DNA of 64,000 nt, from positions 248,001 to 312,000 of the forward strand of contig QANY01013442.1 of the NCBI GenBank assembly GCA_003255025.1, in the 5' to 3' direction. Below, piece by piece: positions 12,767 through 24,472 of this stretch. Below the pieces are notes generated by a model. It was not told the DNA's origin. It saw only the letters and a program-made list of their open reading frames with translations, and searched no databases. Position 1 is the first letter of the stretch. The number at the start of each line of letters is the position of its first letter. Both the position numbers and the translations under genes were made by a program. This DNA is from Datisca glomerata (taxonomy: Eukaryota; Streptophyta; Magnoliopsida; Cucurbitales; Datiscaceae).

Positions 12767-13879
12767 CTAGTTCAAACTCTTATAATCTAATCTACGTACT
12801 TACATCTTGGAAACCTTTGAACATGGATTTTTTGTATTGACATTATTTACATGAAATTTTTTATGTTGACCTTTACATGGATGGCCGACATCTTTTTGTA
12901 TTGACCTTATTTGATTTGGTTCTTAATGTGAATGATTAACAATATGTGAATATTTCTAAAATATATGTTGTGTTAGTATTTATGTGAATTATAAATCTTA
13001 GTTATAGTAAGTGCAGGAGAAATGTCAATACATACTCTCAACATTACAATAGAGAATGTCAATACATTCTCCCAACATTACATGAGAAAATGTCAATTCT
13101 TTAGTAGATACATTGAAAATGCCCAGACAATTAACAATGACCAAAATACAATAACATAAGTTTGGTTCTTCTCCAACCTTGTAATCTTCTCATTGTTCAT
13201 TCATGAAGAACCCTAGCGAAGAAGAAGCACTGCGAAGAAGCCCTGAGTCATGAAAAAGCCCTGCGAATCACGAAGAAGCCCTGCAAATCCCTACATCGAG
13301 AAGAACCCTAGAGAATCAAAGCTATCTAGCGAAGAAGAAGCACCCCCCTCATGATTCACTGATTCAGACACCCCCTAATTGTGAAATGGAAATGATGGAT
13401 TTTGCTTAAGGATTTCGAGTTGGGGGAAATATTTTGAGGCAAAACGCACGTTTTGTCCCATAGAGACAAAACACGCGTTTCAATTTAGGTTTTTTTGAAT
13501 AATAAAAACTTGACGTTTTTCTAAGGGAGGGAAAAAATGTCCAATAGTTGATCATATGATGTGCGCGTGACATGCTCAACGAGCTTAGGATGGAACATTT
13601 GACAGAAGAGGCGTGATTGAAAGTTGAAGGAGAAATTGGGAGGAGTATAAAGTTTATGGGTGTACTTAAAAATTAGTCAAAGTTGCGGAGGTGTCTTTGA
13701 AATTAGCCCAAAAAAGCCAACGGCTAATGATTGAAGTGATGCCACCAAAGAAGATAACGACGACTAGACGACATCATTCAAGATTTTCAAGATTTAGATG
13801 TTAATGAAAATGAATTATAGATGATTCAGATTTTTAAAGTCTTATATGAATTAGCTCTTATGGCTAGTACTCTTTTTCA

Positions 13880-14622
13880 TGACAAATTTTTTTTTATTGA
13901 GATTCTAAAGTAAGAAAGGAAAATAATTAAAAAAAAGTAATATGACTTGCATATAACTTAGTGATAATCTATACACGTTATCTATTCCCACCAATGTTTG
14001 ACTCTCCCCATCTACATTTTTTAGAATCACATTACATTAAAGGGAGGGAAATGGGCTGGTCTAGTTATTTAATCGGGGCTGGCCCGTGAACCGGCGTGTC
14101 ACAAGCCTGACCCGTGAGTACACGGGCCGGTTCAACGGTTCATTCCGAGTAGGCGCCAACCTAGTTGAAATGTGCCTAATTTATAGTGATGCAACTCTTA
14201 AATTCAAAAAATAAAAAATAATAAATTTATGATATTTAGAGTCTTCATGATTATTATTTTTTTGTTTAAATGAATACTTTATTGAGATATACTTAATTTA
14301 TAATGATGCAATTATTTAATTCAATGAATGAAATAATGATTTTACTTAGTATGACAAATTTTTCTATTGAGATTCTAAAGAAAGAAAGGAAAATAATTAA
14401 AAAAAGTAACAGACATTCCATATACCTTAGTGGTAATAATCTCTACAATTTATTTATTCTCCAGTAAGGTTCAACTCTTCCCATCTATATTTTTGAGAAT
14501 TACATCACATTAAGGGAGAAAAAACGGGCCGGTTCGATTATTTAATCGGGACGGGCCTGACCCGGATCGTCACAAGCCCGACTCGTGAGTACACGGGCCG
14601 GTTCAGCGGTTCATTCCGGACA
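13880..14622. repeat. Direct duplication with about 470-bp spacing in the hAT right arm
   Basis: A block starting ATGACAAATTTTT...GAGATTCTAAAG near 13880 and ending with the GC-rich TACACGGGCCGGTTCA...GGTTCATTCCG motif near 14150 recurs at about 14351-14622. The copies differ by point changes and small indels. The duplicated unit contains both AT-rich and subterminal GC-rich sequence, so the right subterminal region has been doubled. Confidence 0.75.
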
Positions 14623-14723
14623 TTCCTAAAATTTCAGCGACCTAACTTAGAACCGACCCTTGAATCACCTGGAATGAACCATGCCAGACCCGGGCCAGCC
14701 CGATTTCCATCTTTAATAGCCTA

Positions 14724-16413
14724 AAACAATGTGAAATTCACATACCTACCTCTTGAAAACAATTATCTAGTTCTCCTCAAACTTCAAACTTTTCAGGAAA
14801 AAACCATTTTCCCTCCTAAGAAATAAAAAAACTACAAAGAAAATGCATTATTCTCAAGAAATTCAAGATTAGAATAAAACAGATAAATGCTAATTAGAAT
14901 TCAACTCGAGAAGAGATTCTTGAAACTAAAAATCCTTCTTTCACTCCACCATATTTATATTTCTAAAAGAAAAATAAAGAATTATATTTTCTCTACGTGC
15001 TGGACATGACAAAACCTCCGCCGCCTCTACACAAAAACCACGCTAACAGTAACTTTAATTGAAACAGTTTATTTTAACATTTTATAAACTATTGGCATCC
15101 GCTGCAAAAACCTTTTAAGAACATATCAATAAATAGTCTATTACATTTTAAACAGTTACAACTGTTTATCACTTGTTGAATCAACTTGTCAGTATAATTT
15201 AAAATTAAAATTTCATATAATATCTACAAAATCATGGATTGATAAGTTAAAATTAAAAGTATAATATAAGATTAACATAAAAATTAAGAGGATAATTGTA
15301 TCTTTTATAGATATAGAAAAAGAATTAAGTAGGTAGAATCGTCGTTTCTCCCTTGAGTCAACCTTATTCTCCCTCGAGTCAACCTTTTAATATTTTATAG
15401 ATTTTTATACTTGTGTACCTTCACAGACGATGCAAAACACCACTGTCTTAATCATCATCATCCTCCTTTCCACGCTGAGCCTATTCATTCCCTCCATTTT
15501 TATTTATCTAAAAAACTCCTCCATTTCCCTCCATTTTTACGGCTCATTTCTTTCATTGCCTCCATTCACCTCCTCCTTCATACCGAAAATGATGTTTTCT
15601 TTTTCTTTTTATACAAAAAACTTTTAAATCTCAGAAATCAAATTCACATAATCTTTTAAAAATCGAAAATCGCAGAAAGGATGAAGAATCACAACTGAAT
15701 AAAAAAAACCTCTCAAAACCGCAATCTAACAGTCTCATCAGAAAATAATCACAAAAATAAATTCGGTAAAAAAATTACAACTCAGTAAAGGATGAAGACT
15801 TCGGTAAGAAAAATCGAATAAAAAATTGGAACTCACAATCTTAGAAATCGTAACATCGCAAAAAAATCACATAAAAGGTAAAAAAAAATCACGAAGATTC
15901 TCAGAATTCACTTGCCCGAAGAATCTCCAGAAAGCAATTTCTTCAACAATTTAGCCAAACCCTAACTCATCCCCCCTTTCTTTCTCTCTCTCCCTTGTCG
16001 AAGAACTCAATATAAAATGAAAAGGAAAAATATCCTATAGTTAAAAGACTAAAAGATAACTGTTAATTCAAACTAGAGAAGTTTCTTGAAACTCCAATGT
16101 AGATTTTTGGCTTCCTTCCTTAAAACAACGATTCTTGATTTCTTTTTTGGAAATTGTAGTAGAATAATTAGTAACCATGACCCTTATTTATATAGATTTA
16201 AAAATAATCATATTTAAGTTTAACATTTTTTAATTATCTTGAAGTTATTATTTTATCTTTAATAACTAATTTTTGTTAAAAAAAATAACAAAAACTCACC
16301 AACATCTTCTTCAACCTTCACAACATAATTTTTTTGGGCATATTTTCAACCAATTTTATAACTCAAAAATTTCAAGATTTTCACCTTAATTTTTTATTTA
16401 TATATATTAATAT
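14724..16413. other. Long AT-rich intergenic stretch, no gene recognised
   Basis: Short open frames near 15411-15659 encode low-complexity Phe/Ser/His-rich peptides without family resemblance, and I treat them as chance. A weak similarity links about 14890-14960 and 16060-16190 (both contain TTCTTGAAACT followed by pyrimidine-rich sequence). Nothing further is visible. Confidence 0.5.
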
Positions 16414-17266
16414 TGTTGGAATATGTCCATAAATTAGCGTGTAATAACTATTTATTTGTATTTAGTTATTTCTCAGACATTAGTATTATTGAATTCTTTA
16501 AGACTTGTGAATTGTACGAGACAATTCACTATTGTGTCTTTCTTATTCACAGTCAATAAATGAGTTAAATAAATAACAATAAGAGGAGTAAAATGGTAAG
16601 TTTATATTCCGTTCTTGTTATTGATATTTCACGATGAGTATTATGTTAAAATATTTTGTGGACCGTGAAAATAAAATGGTTTATTTTCACTGACAGAAAA
16701 TGTAGCGAGCATTAATCGAGAGTTGATTCGACATCGAACATATAGTGGAGCCGTACGATGTCAGGATTAAATAAGTCAAAAATTTATGGAGATAAATTCG
16801 TCGGGTATTTGAATCCTTAGCTTTATTCAGGATCCATTCGGTCTCAGAAATAGCTCATGAGAACAAGAATAGAAAAACGAAGTAAATTGGATTAAAATGT
16901 ATTTTGGTGCCAAAATATATTTCCTACACCTATATGTGATGGGTGATGTCATTTAATTAGTTAAGTGTGATTATATGTATTGAAATTAATTAGTTTATTA
17001 TTTTTTAATTATAAGTTAATTAGTAAATAAAAAATTAATAAATAAATAAATTGATGATGATCAATTAATTTATCAATTGGATTGATGAATCTTGATACAA
17101 CTCAAATTCTAGAGAATATTATAATTTTTTGGGATTATGAATATATGAGGTGAATTTTCAGAAATTTAAAAATATGTGGATATATTTATAAATTTTGAAA
17201 ATTACATTTTATCAATATCTAATAGTTATCTGATTGTAGATAGATCTTAGATAAGATACAGTTGTT
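16414..17266 (+). mobile_element. Truncated LTR related to the 6167-8110 solo LTR
   Basis: The segment starts TGTTGGAATATGTCC and follows the 6.2-kb LTR closely to about GATAAGATACAGTTG, after which the match stops. Relative to that copy it lacks a block of roughly 350-600 bases after ATTGAATTC, and also the whole 3' part. No target duplication was found. It is a second, damaged member of the same family. Confidence 0.75.
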
Positions 17267-17274
17267 TGTTTTTT

Positions 17275-17560
17275 CGATAAAAAATCTTAGGAGACCAATA
17301 TTTAAGATTTCAAGATAAATCTTGAAAACCATGTTTTTTCTATGAAGAATCTTGAAGATGTTAAGATAAATCTTGAATACTTCAAGATCAAGTTTGAAAG
17401 ATTCAATGACCAATATCAATATTAAAGTTTTCAAGACCGAATTTGAAGTCAATTTTAAAGTTTTCAAGACCAATCTTGAAAACCGATATTAAAGATTTCA
17501 AGACTAATATTGAAGTATTCAAAATTGTAAAATGTTAAGACCAATCTTATGAATATGATT
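17275..17560. repeat. Degenerate TTCAAGA(C/T)...AATCTTGAA repeat tract
   Basis: Many short imperfect copies of TTCAAGAxxAATCTTGAA-like units recur about every 25-35 bases, with partial dyad symmetry. Small open frames on either strand are simple translations of the repeat. It follows the truncated LTR directly and could have replaced its lost 3' part. Confidence 0.55.
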
Positions 17561-17804
17561 TTTTTACGAAAAAGGTTTTGCACTTCCAATTTTGAATGAT
17601 TTTATGCAAGAAAAATCTCAGTCTTACGAATTAGTTTCTGCTCATCTCACCTACCATTGCTGGATAATACAAAAGTGGTTTAGACATTGACATGGGCATC
17701 TTAATTCTTCGAAATGAAATCAAACCAGGTACACGGAGTTACGATCCCCTTTTCAAAACGGTTGTAATAGTTTTTTTAATACGATTAGAATTTAATGTCA
17801 GCTA

Positions 17805-18259
17805 TGTTAGATTTAAAACCATTAGAGATTCTTATAGAAATCATCAATTTAAATTGGTGCGTATTTGAGAATAGATTTATCGTTTGAGATCTTTAACTTC
17901 TCTGTGAGATAAAATCTTAGAGAACACTACACACTCTGACGGTTATAAATAATTGACGAGATACTGTAAAATATAACAAATATATAATATAGTCTCAACG
18001 GGGATGATTTCTCTTCAATTAGAATACCCAATCCTCTCTTCTCATTATAGAAGATTATATATGAACAATTGTGATTAAATCTCATAAGTTGAAAGTCATA
18101 ATCTAACGATATTATATATTCAATCAGATCACAAAATCGATATATACAATTTAACCCATCAAATAATAATAATTACATTGTAATCCTAATTAAAAAAAAA
18201 TTAGTACAAGGACCATAAAATAATAAATTTTATTTGTCACAAAAGAAAATTTTCCAACA
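17805..18259. mobile_element. Solo LTR, 455 bp, with AGCTA target duplication
   Basis: The segment begins TGTTAGATTT and ends TTTTCCAACA, so both ends show the TGTT...AACA palindrome of copia-type LTRs. A perfect 5-bp duplication AGCTA flanks it (17800-17804 and 18260-18264). No internal coding sequence is present. Because the termini are symmetric the orientation cannot be fixed. The right flank is itself AGCTATAGCTA, so part of that match could be fortuitous. Confidence 0.7.
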
Positions 18260-18264
18260 AGCTA

Positions 18265-18772
18265 TAGCTACAATTGAGTGCCCGTGTAAGTTTGAATCTA
18301 TTAAATGTGATGGTGTTATTATGATAAATATATGGAAACTTAGTGTAATCGCTCAATATATATTGCAACATTATCTATCACGCAAAGAACATTAACTTAA
18401 AATCGTTAAGGCGGCTGGAATTTAAGAAATGTTTTCCCTATATTGAAAAAAGAAATTATGCAAGAAAAAAACAAGAAATGAATTTAATTTTCACAGCTTT
18501 TAACAATGAACGTGCAAACATTTTTACAATAATTTTTATTTAAATGTAGTTAAAAATCATATTTAAATTAAGTTCGTCACAGTAAATAATATCTCAACTA
18601 ATAGTAGTAGTTAATAAATTTACTAGCATAAATATCAACATTTACTTGAAAAATTTAGGGCATGTAAAAAGATACTCGACAAACACATTATCATAAATTT
18701 TACAATAAATGTTCAAATATCCTGCCAAAATAAGTAAATATATCTAAAACACATTATAAAAATAAACAACCA
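18265..18772. other. AT-rich spacer before the LINE
   Basis: No coding segment or repeat was recognised. It ends at the target-site copy of the LINE insertion. Confidence 0.5.
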
Positions 18773-18902
18773 ACTATCATGAATGTTCGCTTTTCTCTCG
18801 ATCCCGTTAAGAGGCGATTTTTCCATCCCTATTAGGGTATGACTTTGGTCCACTCAGTGGTTGTGGGTTTCTTAGCTTGCGTCTTTTATAATTCATGTTT
18901 CC

Positions 18903-20400
18903 TTGGGTCTCGCTTTTATGGATTCTATTACAAAGAAATGGGAGCAGCTCTCCCTTACAAAGGAAGAAAATGAAACAGTAGTAATCCAGAGTGAGGAGAT
19001 AGCGAAGGAGTTGGACCCATCCAGATGTCTTCTCGGTAAGGTCCTCACCAATCACGCTGTAAACTATACGACATTTAAAAATACTATACTTCAGGTTTGG
19101 AATTTGAGAAAGAATGCCACCATTAGAGGTGTAGGGGATACTCTGTTCCTCATTAAGTTCAAAGATGAAATAGACAAGAGAAAGGTCCTCCAACACGAAC
19201 CATGGCACTTTGACAAGTCTTTGGTTCTCATAGGGGACTTCCATCGCCCCTTGGAAACCCCTCTGAACAGCTATAAAATTTGGATGAGGGGTTTTAACCT
19301 TTCGGTTCTCTGTATGACTTCGAAAATGGCTGAAGTCATAGGAAATCACCTGGGTGAATTTGTTGCGGTGGATGAGCACTTTGAAGGAGGCTTCTACGGG
19401 AAATACCTTAGAATTAGAATCAGAATGAATGCTTCGAAACCGCTGAGAAGGGGTATGAAAATCCGGGTTGATAACCAATCAGAAGTTTGAGGGGTGAGCC
19501 TTCTATACGAACGACTCCCTGACTTTTGCTACTCCTGCGAATGTGTAGGCCATGTGGAGAAGGATTGCTCTGCTTGGACCGACGAAAAGGAAGTAAGGGG
19601 AAACCTGAAAAATCAATTTGGGTCCTGGCTTAGAGCTCAATCGAGAAGGAAATGAGCTAAAGTAGACAAATCAGAGGGGGAGGCAGTTCGTCGGAAACAG
19701 AGGACTATTCGGGGAAGACTTATCAGGAATCTGAAACTCCTGGAAAAATGAATAGGAAAATCAGGGGAAAGAGTCACCGGGGAGAGAGTCACCAACAAGG
19801 TTCCACCCACGCCGACGGGAAGGATAAACCTGGAAACATTGCAGAAAAATAAAAAAAAGGAGAGTGCTGCACTTTCTGTTGAGATTTTGTTGGCAAATGA
19901 GGCAGATGGCGGAGAAGGGAATGTCCCCCAATGCCAATGATTATATGGCCTTCAAAGACTCAACGCACGTTTTAAAATTCGAAGGTAAAGAGGGCTCTGA
20001 CTACCAAAAGGAGACAGATTGGATCAGTGAGGGGTGTAATGTCAACGTTGGGCACGAAGCAAAGGCCCTAGCTAAAGGGGGGTTCACACAGGACAAGGAG
20101 ACGAGCTTAAGTTCCAGTTTGAGCTCAATTACTATTGAGAAGACCCAACCTCAGGGACTCACCAACACCAACTCTGTAGACACTTCGAAGAATAGTCTGA
20201 GGGAATGGAGGAGACTTCACCACGCAGGAAAGGAGAACCCCATAGCCAGTCTCCTTCAAACCGGGAACAAGGGTAGAAAGAGAAGGGTTTCCTGTGAAGA
20301 TCTCTTGGATAATGGCAAGAAATTCTGCTCCTCCTCCCAGGTCCTCGAAACCGATATTCCAGCAACGGGTCTCTGCGATGGAGCCCGTTGCTCGCAATGA
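18903..20400 (+). pseudogene. LINE ORF1: DUF4283 domain and CCHC zinc knuckle
   Basis: ORF1 of plant L1 elements makes the RNA-binding partner of the ORF2 enzyme. The DUF4283 domain fills about 18918-19490 (SRCLLGKVL, FKDEIDKRKVLQHEPWHFDKSLVLI, then the IWMRGFNLS segment). An in-frame TGA at 19488-19490 interrupts it. In the same frame the protein continues to a zinc knuckle CYSCECVGHVEKDC (CX2CX4HX4C, about 19526-19567). A further stop lies at about 19651. The low-complexity C-terminal part continues after a frame change to about 20400. The likely start is the ATG at 18918, in frame with the domain; an upstream ATG at 18903 is also possible. Confidence 0.82.
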
Positions 20401-20404
20401 TCCT

Positions 20405-23400
20405 CTTGAGCTGAAATATTTGGGGGCTTAGGAACTGTCGGACATTCAAATCGCTAGAGATCCTTATCGCCAGCAAAGATCCCAAAATAGTCTTCTTATG
20501 GGAGCTCGGTGTAATAAGAATAGAGGTAATTTCTTACACTTTCAGCTTGGTTTTGATTATGTTTTTATAGTCCCCCAGTAAAGGTTTTAACGGATGGTTG
20601 ATGCTCCTTTGGAAGAATGTTGTGGATCTAGAAATTCTATCATTTTCAAAGGGCCATATCGATGCCTCTGTAAAATTGGAGGATGGTTTTATTTGGAGAA
20701 TCAATGGATTTTACGGTAACCTGGAGAAAAAGGAGAGATGCCATTCTTGGAACTTAATTCATAAATTGAGTAATTATGTGTCTCTGTCGTGGCTCATTTG
20801 TAGGGATTTTAATGAAATTATGAAGAATTCTGAAGAGAGGGGGGGGGGGGGGNGGGGGGGGGGGGGGGGGGGGGGGTCCTAGAGATGAAATTCTAATGAA
20901 AATTTTTCAAGAAGCTCTGAATGATTGTGGTCTTATGGAGGTGAATTTTAAAGGGCCTAAATTTACTTGGAATAACAAAATTCGAGAACTCATTGATCAG
21001 GGTTTTTGCTGCAGTTCTTGGAGATCTGCTTTTCCAATGTTCATTATAGAACATGATTGCTATTTAACGTCGGATCATAGAGCCTTGTTCCACTTTTCCG
21101 GATTTGATTCGGCCAGATGTGGTCTGAAGTCTTCCTGCAGGTTTCACTTCGAAGCATTATGGGCAGAGAATGATGAGAGGATTGAGATGATTGAGGAAGC
21201 ATGGAAACAGGGACCGCTCGGCTCCAACATGCCTGATGTTCTGTCTAGACTCAGTTGGTGCTCTGGCAGAATTAAAGCATGATGGATGAGTAACTTTGGC
21301 AACTTAAACAGGAAGATTAGCCAAACTTCTAAAGAGTTGGAGGAGATGTATAATGGGAATCCAGATTCTACCGATTGGAACCGTTTGTCCCAACTCGAAT
21401 CTTTCCTTAAGGACCTTCAGAATCAGGAAGAGATTCTCTGGCATCAAAGATCTAGAGTCAATTGGATGAAATATGGGAATCGCAACACAACCTATTTTCA
21501 TTCGAGAGCCTCGGAAAGAAAGAGAAAGAACACCATTGTGGGTCTATTTGATAATGCTGGGGTCTAGAGAGAATATTGTTGAGATTGGTGCCATTTTCAT
21601 AGATTACTTTGATTCCCTCTTCATGTCTTCCAACCCCTTGGAAGATAACATAAGGCCCGTGATTGATGCAGTGGATCATTATCTTACTAAGGAAGAAGTG
21701 TGGGTTGTCTTGAAGAATATGCAACCCTCTAAGAGTTTGGGCCCTGATGGTCTGCCAGCTTTGTTTTTCCAAAAATACTGGAGTATAATTGGTGAGGATA
21801 TCTCCCGAGTTTGCCTCAGTTGCCTCAATGAAGAATTGGAACTCAAACTGATAAACTCGACGTTAATTGTCCTCATTCCCAAGGTCAAGAATGTGAAGTA
21901 TGCAAAAGACTTTTGCCCGATCAGTTTGTGTAACGTGATATACAAAATAGTAGTAAACTATAGCCAATCTCTGATGCCTAACCTCCCTTCCATCATCTCA
22001 GAGAACGAAAGTGCCTTTGTGGGAGGGCGACAGATAACGCACAACATCCTGACAGCTTATGAAATCATCCATTCCATGAGAAACTGAAAATCCGGGAAAA
22101 CGAGGTTGGTTGCTATTAAATTGGATATTAGCAAGGCTTATGACAGAGTGGAATGAAGCTATCTTTTTACGGTTATGGACAAAATGGAGTTCCCTCCTAA
22201 TTGGATCTCCCTAATTAGACGTTGTGTTACCTCGGTTAGCTTCTCTATCATCCTCAACAGATCAGTGTATGGCAGCTTTGTCCCTTCTCGAGGGCTTCGC
22301 CAAGGAGACCCTCTCTCCCCTTACTTGTTCCTCTTGTGCATGGAAGACTTTTCTAGCCTTATTAGCAAAGCTTTGGAGAGAAGGGAGATCAATTGCAACC
22401 CTTTGTGTAGAGGAGGTCCGACCATCTCCCACATCTTCTTTGCAGATACACTGGTCTTTACAGAGCGGATGACACCTCTTGCAATGGGATAGCCGAGGTT
22501 ATTAGTAAGCAACCTCGAGTCAAATCATTAATCGGGATAAATCTCTCATTACTTTCAGCCCGAATACATCTCCGGAGATGAGGAGATCCCTGGCTTCAAA
22601 TCAGAATATCTGAGCAGGGCCTTGTTTTGAATCCTATCTGGGCCTCCCCACGGGACAGGAGGAGAAAGTAAGCATTTGGTTATATAATTTCAAAAATCAG
22701 AAAACTCCTTATGAGCTAGAGAGAGAGACAGTTCTCTATTGGAGGCAAATAAGTGCATTAAAAATGTGATCCAGGCTATCCCTACCTACACAATGAGCTG
22801 TTTTTGACTTCCAAAAAGTCTTTGCAAGGAAATAGAGGCAGTAACGTCTAATTTTTTATGGGGCTTCTCGGATTCGAGTGCAAAAATTCACTGGTCCTCT
22901 TGGAAAAAATTGTGCTGCCCAAAATTAGAGGCAGGAATCAGTTTTAAAGCTTTGGAGCCTTTCAACAAAGCTCTTTTGGCCGAGTAAGCCTGGCAGTTGA
23001 TTACCAACCCCACGAGTCTCCTGTCAAGGATCATTACTGCCAAATACTGCCGTGGAGCCAATATTCTTGATGATGATGCTCCCTCCTTTGCTTCTTTTAC
23101 ATGGAAAAGTATCCTTTGGGGGAGGGACCTTCTGCAAAAAGGTCTTAGTTGGCAAGTTGGTAATGGTCTCTCCATTTTGGCTTTTCGGGATAGATGGATC
23201 CCCGGACCTCTTACGTTCAGAGCTATTACTCCTCCTCCAGACTTCTCCTCAAATATTATTGTGGCTGATTTCATTGGTTCGTGAGGCTGGAATGCACATC
23301 TTCTATCCGAGTTCTTTTTCCAGGAGGATGTCGATCAGATTTTGGCTATTGCCCAGGTCAGACTTCCCGGATAAGCTTATTCGGCACTATGATAAATATG

Positions 23401-24417
23401 GCCATTATTCAGTCAAGAGCGGGTACTCTGTGGCCTCATCTGATAATTCGATTGGGGGATCCTCGGGCCTGATTTTGGATATCTGGGGGAAGTTTTTCTG
23501 GAATTTAAACGTGCCTAGCAAAGCTAAAATTTTTTGCTTGGAGGGCGGCTCTCAATTCTCTCCCATGTTTTCGTAATCTGAATTCGCGGGGTATCAACAC
23601 CTCCCCTCTCTGTAAAATCTGTGGCAAATTAAAGGTTGTGGTACATGCTTTAGTTTTCTGCAGGGTCGCTAAGGAAGTGTGGAGATCCTTCTCCCCTTTT
23701 ATTCTTAATCTTCCTAAGAATGGTGATGCCCTGTGTTTTTTTCTAGAAGCTAAGCTTGTTCTGCAAGCCTTGAGTTTTCCTAAATTTTTGTTTCTTTGCT
23801 GGGCTATTAGGTGGAACAGGAACAATTTGATTCATGGCAAGCTCTCTCGCAATGGGGAGGGTATCCTCAGCTTTGTCGACTGCCTATTGAAGGAGCTTTA
23901 GTGCTTCTCTTATAGGAATCCAGCGAGCCTCCTCGAGCGACCAGCCCGTCAGTCTTACTGGATTCCTCCCCCTGCTGACAGCTTCAAGCTCAATGTGGAC
24001 GCCGCGTGTAGCCCAGATTTCGTTACTGGTCTAGGCGTTGTCATCCGCAATTCCCCTAGAGAGGTTTTGGCAGTCATGACTAAGAGGTTGCCTGGTAAGC
24101 TTTCGATTGAAGCGACTGAGAAGTATGCTCTTCTTGAAGGCCTTGTTTTGGCTTCCTCCATTGGGATCCCGATTCACTTCGCAGAATCTGACTCGTTAGC
24201 CACAGTGAACGTTTGATCGGTTGTTTCTCTGCCTTCTATTGGTATTTCTTCGATTGCATCAGATTGTATTTCGATGCTTTCCTTTCTTAGTTCTCTCTCT
24301 CATATTCCTAGAGATTGTAATGAGGTGGCCAATCGTTTAGCTAGATTAGTTTTGCTAGAAGATGATTTTTCTGTCTCGCTTGAAGATTTTTCTCATCTAT
24401 TGGGGTGTCTTGTTTGA
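20405..24417 (+). pseudogene. LINE ORF2: endonuclease, reverse transcriptase, RNase H, broken
   Basis: ORF2 should nick target DNA and reverse-transcribe the LINE RNA. The endonuclease runs from about 20405 (NCRTFKSLEILIASKDPKI) through 21280 and is split by the poly-G/N tract at 20839-20876. The reverse transcriptase follows (GPDGLPALFFQKYW about 21740; LIPK; DFCPISLCNVIYKI; SAFVGGRQI; GLRQGDPLSPYLF about 22290). Its active site reads HIFFADTLVF near 22433-22462, where the family has FADD. So the second Asp of the catalytic pair is lost, with one residue missing. A zf-RVT region (about 23500-23690) and an RNase H domain (LNVDAA about 23990; GLGVVIRN; HIPRDCNEVANRLA about 24300-24345) complete it, ending at 24415-24417. 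Many frameshifts and stops separate these parts. Confidence 0.85.
20839..20876. other. Poly-G tract containing an ambiguous base (N at 20853)
   Basis: A run of 38 positions is all G except one N. It lies inside the LINE endonuclease, where related elements have only a short Gly codon run before Pro-Arg. Such a pure G run with an undetermined base is most likely a sequencing or assembly artefact, although a real expansion cannot be excluded. Confidence 0.85.
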
Positions 24418-24472
24418 AGATTCAATTTGGTGTTAATGAATGAATTATGTTTAAAAAAACTATATCATGAAT

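Larger units (their letters stand above)
9992..12770 (+). pseudogene. MURA-type Mutator transposase, broken
   Basis: This is the DDE transposase that would cut and join the MULE ends. Near 10265-10480 the N-terminal part carries about six degenerate copies of an E-V-C-V-E-N-V-E repeat. The catalytic domain starts near 11190 (YVDG then HLKWVFRGQLLAIMGID) and includes the second Asp in FMSDHQKSLI (about 11385). A SWIM-type zinc finger follows (CTPCCHAIACIHE, about 11960-12000), then a CX2CX4HX4C zinc knuckle (about 12244-12285). The end is an RGG-rich tail stopping at 12770. Breaks include an in-frame TGA in the DG-HLKW motif (11203-11205), a frameshift near 11500-11580, another before the SWIM motif, and two TAA codons at CAA positions in the tail. 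It is therefore inactive. The gene reads inward from the left TIR, as expected. Confidence 0.85.
8987..13709 (+). mobile_element. Mutator-like element (MULE) with long terminal inverted repeats
   Basis: The left end (TTTCAAAGACACC... then CAACTTTGACCAATTTTTAAG) matches the reverse complement of the right end over at least 250 bases, including TTGGACATTTTTTCCCTCCC near both inner edges. Looser similarity (GGGGGTGCT...CTAGGGTT) continues further inward. Such long TIRs with a MURA gene inside define a plant MULE. The element sits inside the hAT transposon, so it inserted later. Both borders are A-rich and I could not resolve a clean 9-bp duplication. The outer limits are therefore accurate only to a few bases. 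Confidence 0.85.
8529..14715. mobile_element. hAT-type non-autonomous DNA transposon, interrupted by a MULE
   Basis: The left end TAGAGATGG and the right end CCATCTTTA (reverse complement TAAAGATGG) form short terminal inverted repeats. A perfect 8-bp duplication ATAGCCTA flanks them at 8521-8528 and 14716-14723. An 8-bp duplication is the hAT signature. Subterminal regions (8550-8820, 14055-14150, 14525-14710) are rich in CGGGCCGG and ACCGGCCCG motifs in both orientations, typical of plant hAT elements. No hAT transposase is recognisable, so it is non-autonomous. Its middle is occupied by a 4.7-kb Mutator-like element, leaving about 1.46 kb of hAT sequence. Confidence 0.88.
18785..24458 (+). 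mobile_element. L1-type plant LINE, near full length, inactive
   Basis: The element has ORF1 (DUF4283 plus zinc knuckle), ORF2 (endonuclease, reverse transcriptase, zf-RVT and RNase H) and an A-rich 3' end (TTTAAAAAAA, 24450-24458). The target-site copies are ACTATCATGAAT at 18773-18784 and ACTATATCATGAAT at 24459-24472, differing by a 2-bp indel. These boundaries make it close to full length at about 5.67 kb. Several stops and frameshifts and a changed RT active-site motif show that it is dead. Confidence 0.88.

Noticed and set aside
15411..15659. Short Phe/His/Ser-rich open frames
   Set aside because: Low-complexity composition in an AT/pyrimidine-rich stretch and overlapping frames with similar bias suggest chance.
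18807..19478. 223-residue open frame on the minus strand
   Set aside because: It lies exactly opposite the LINE DUF4283 domain, whose plus-strand sequence is clearly conserved. The minus frame shows no family resemblance.
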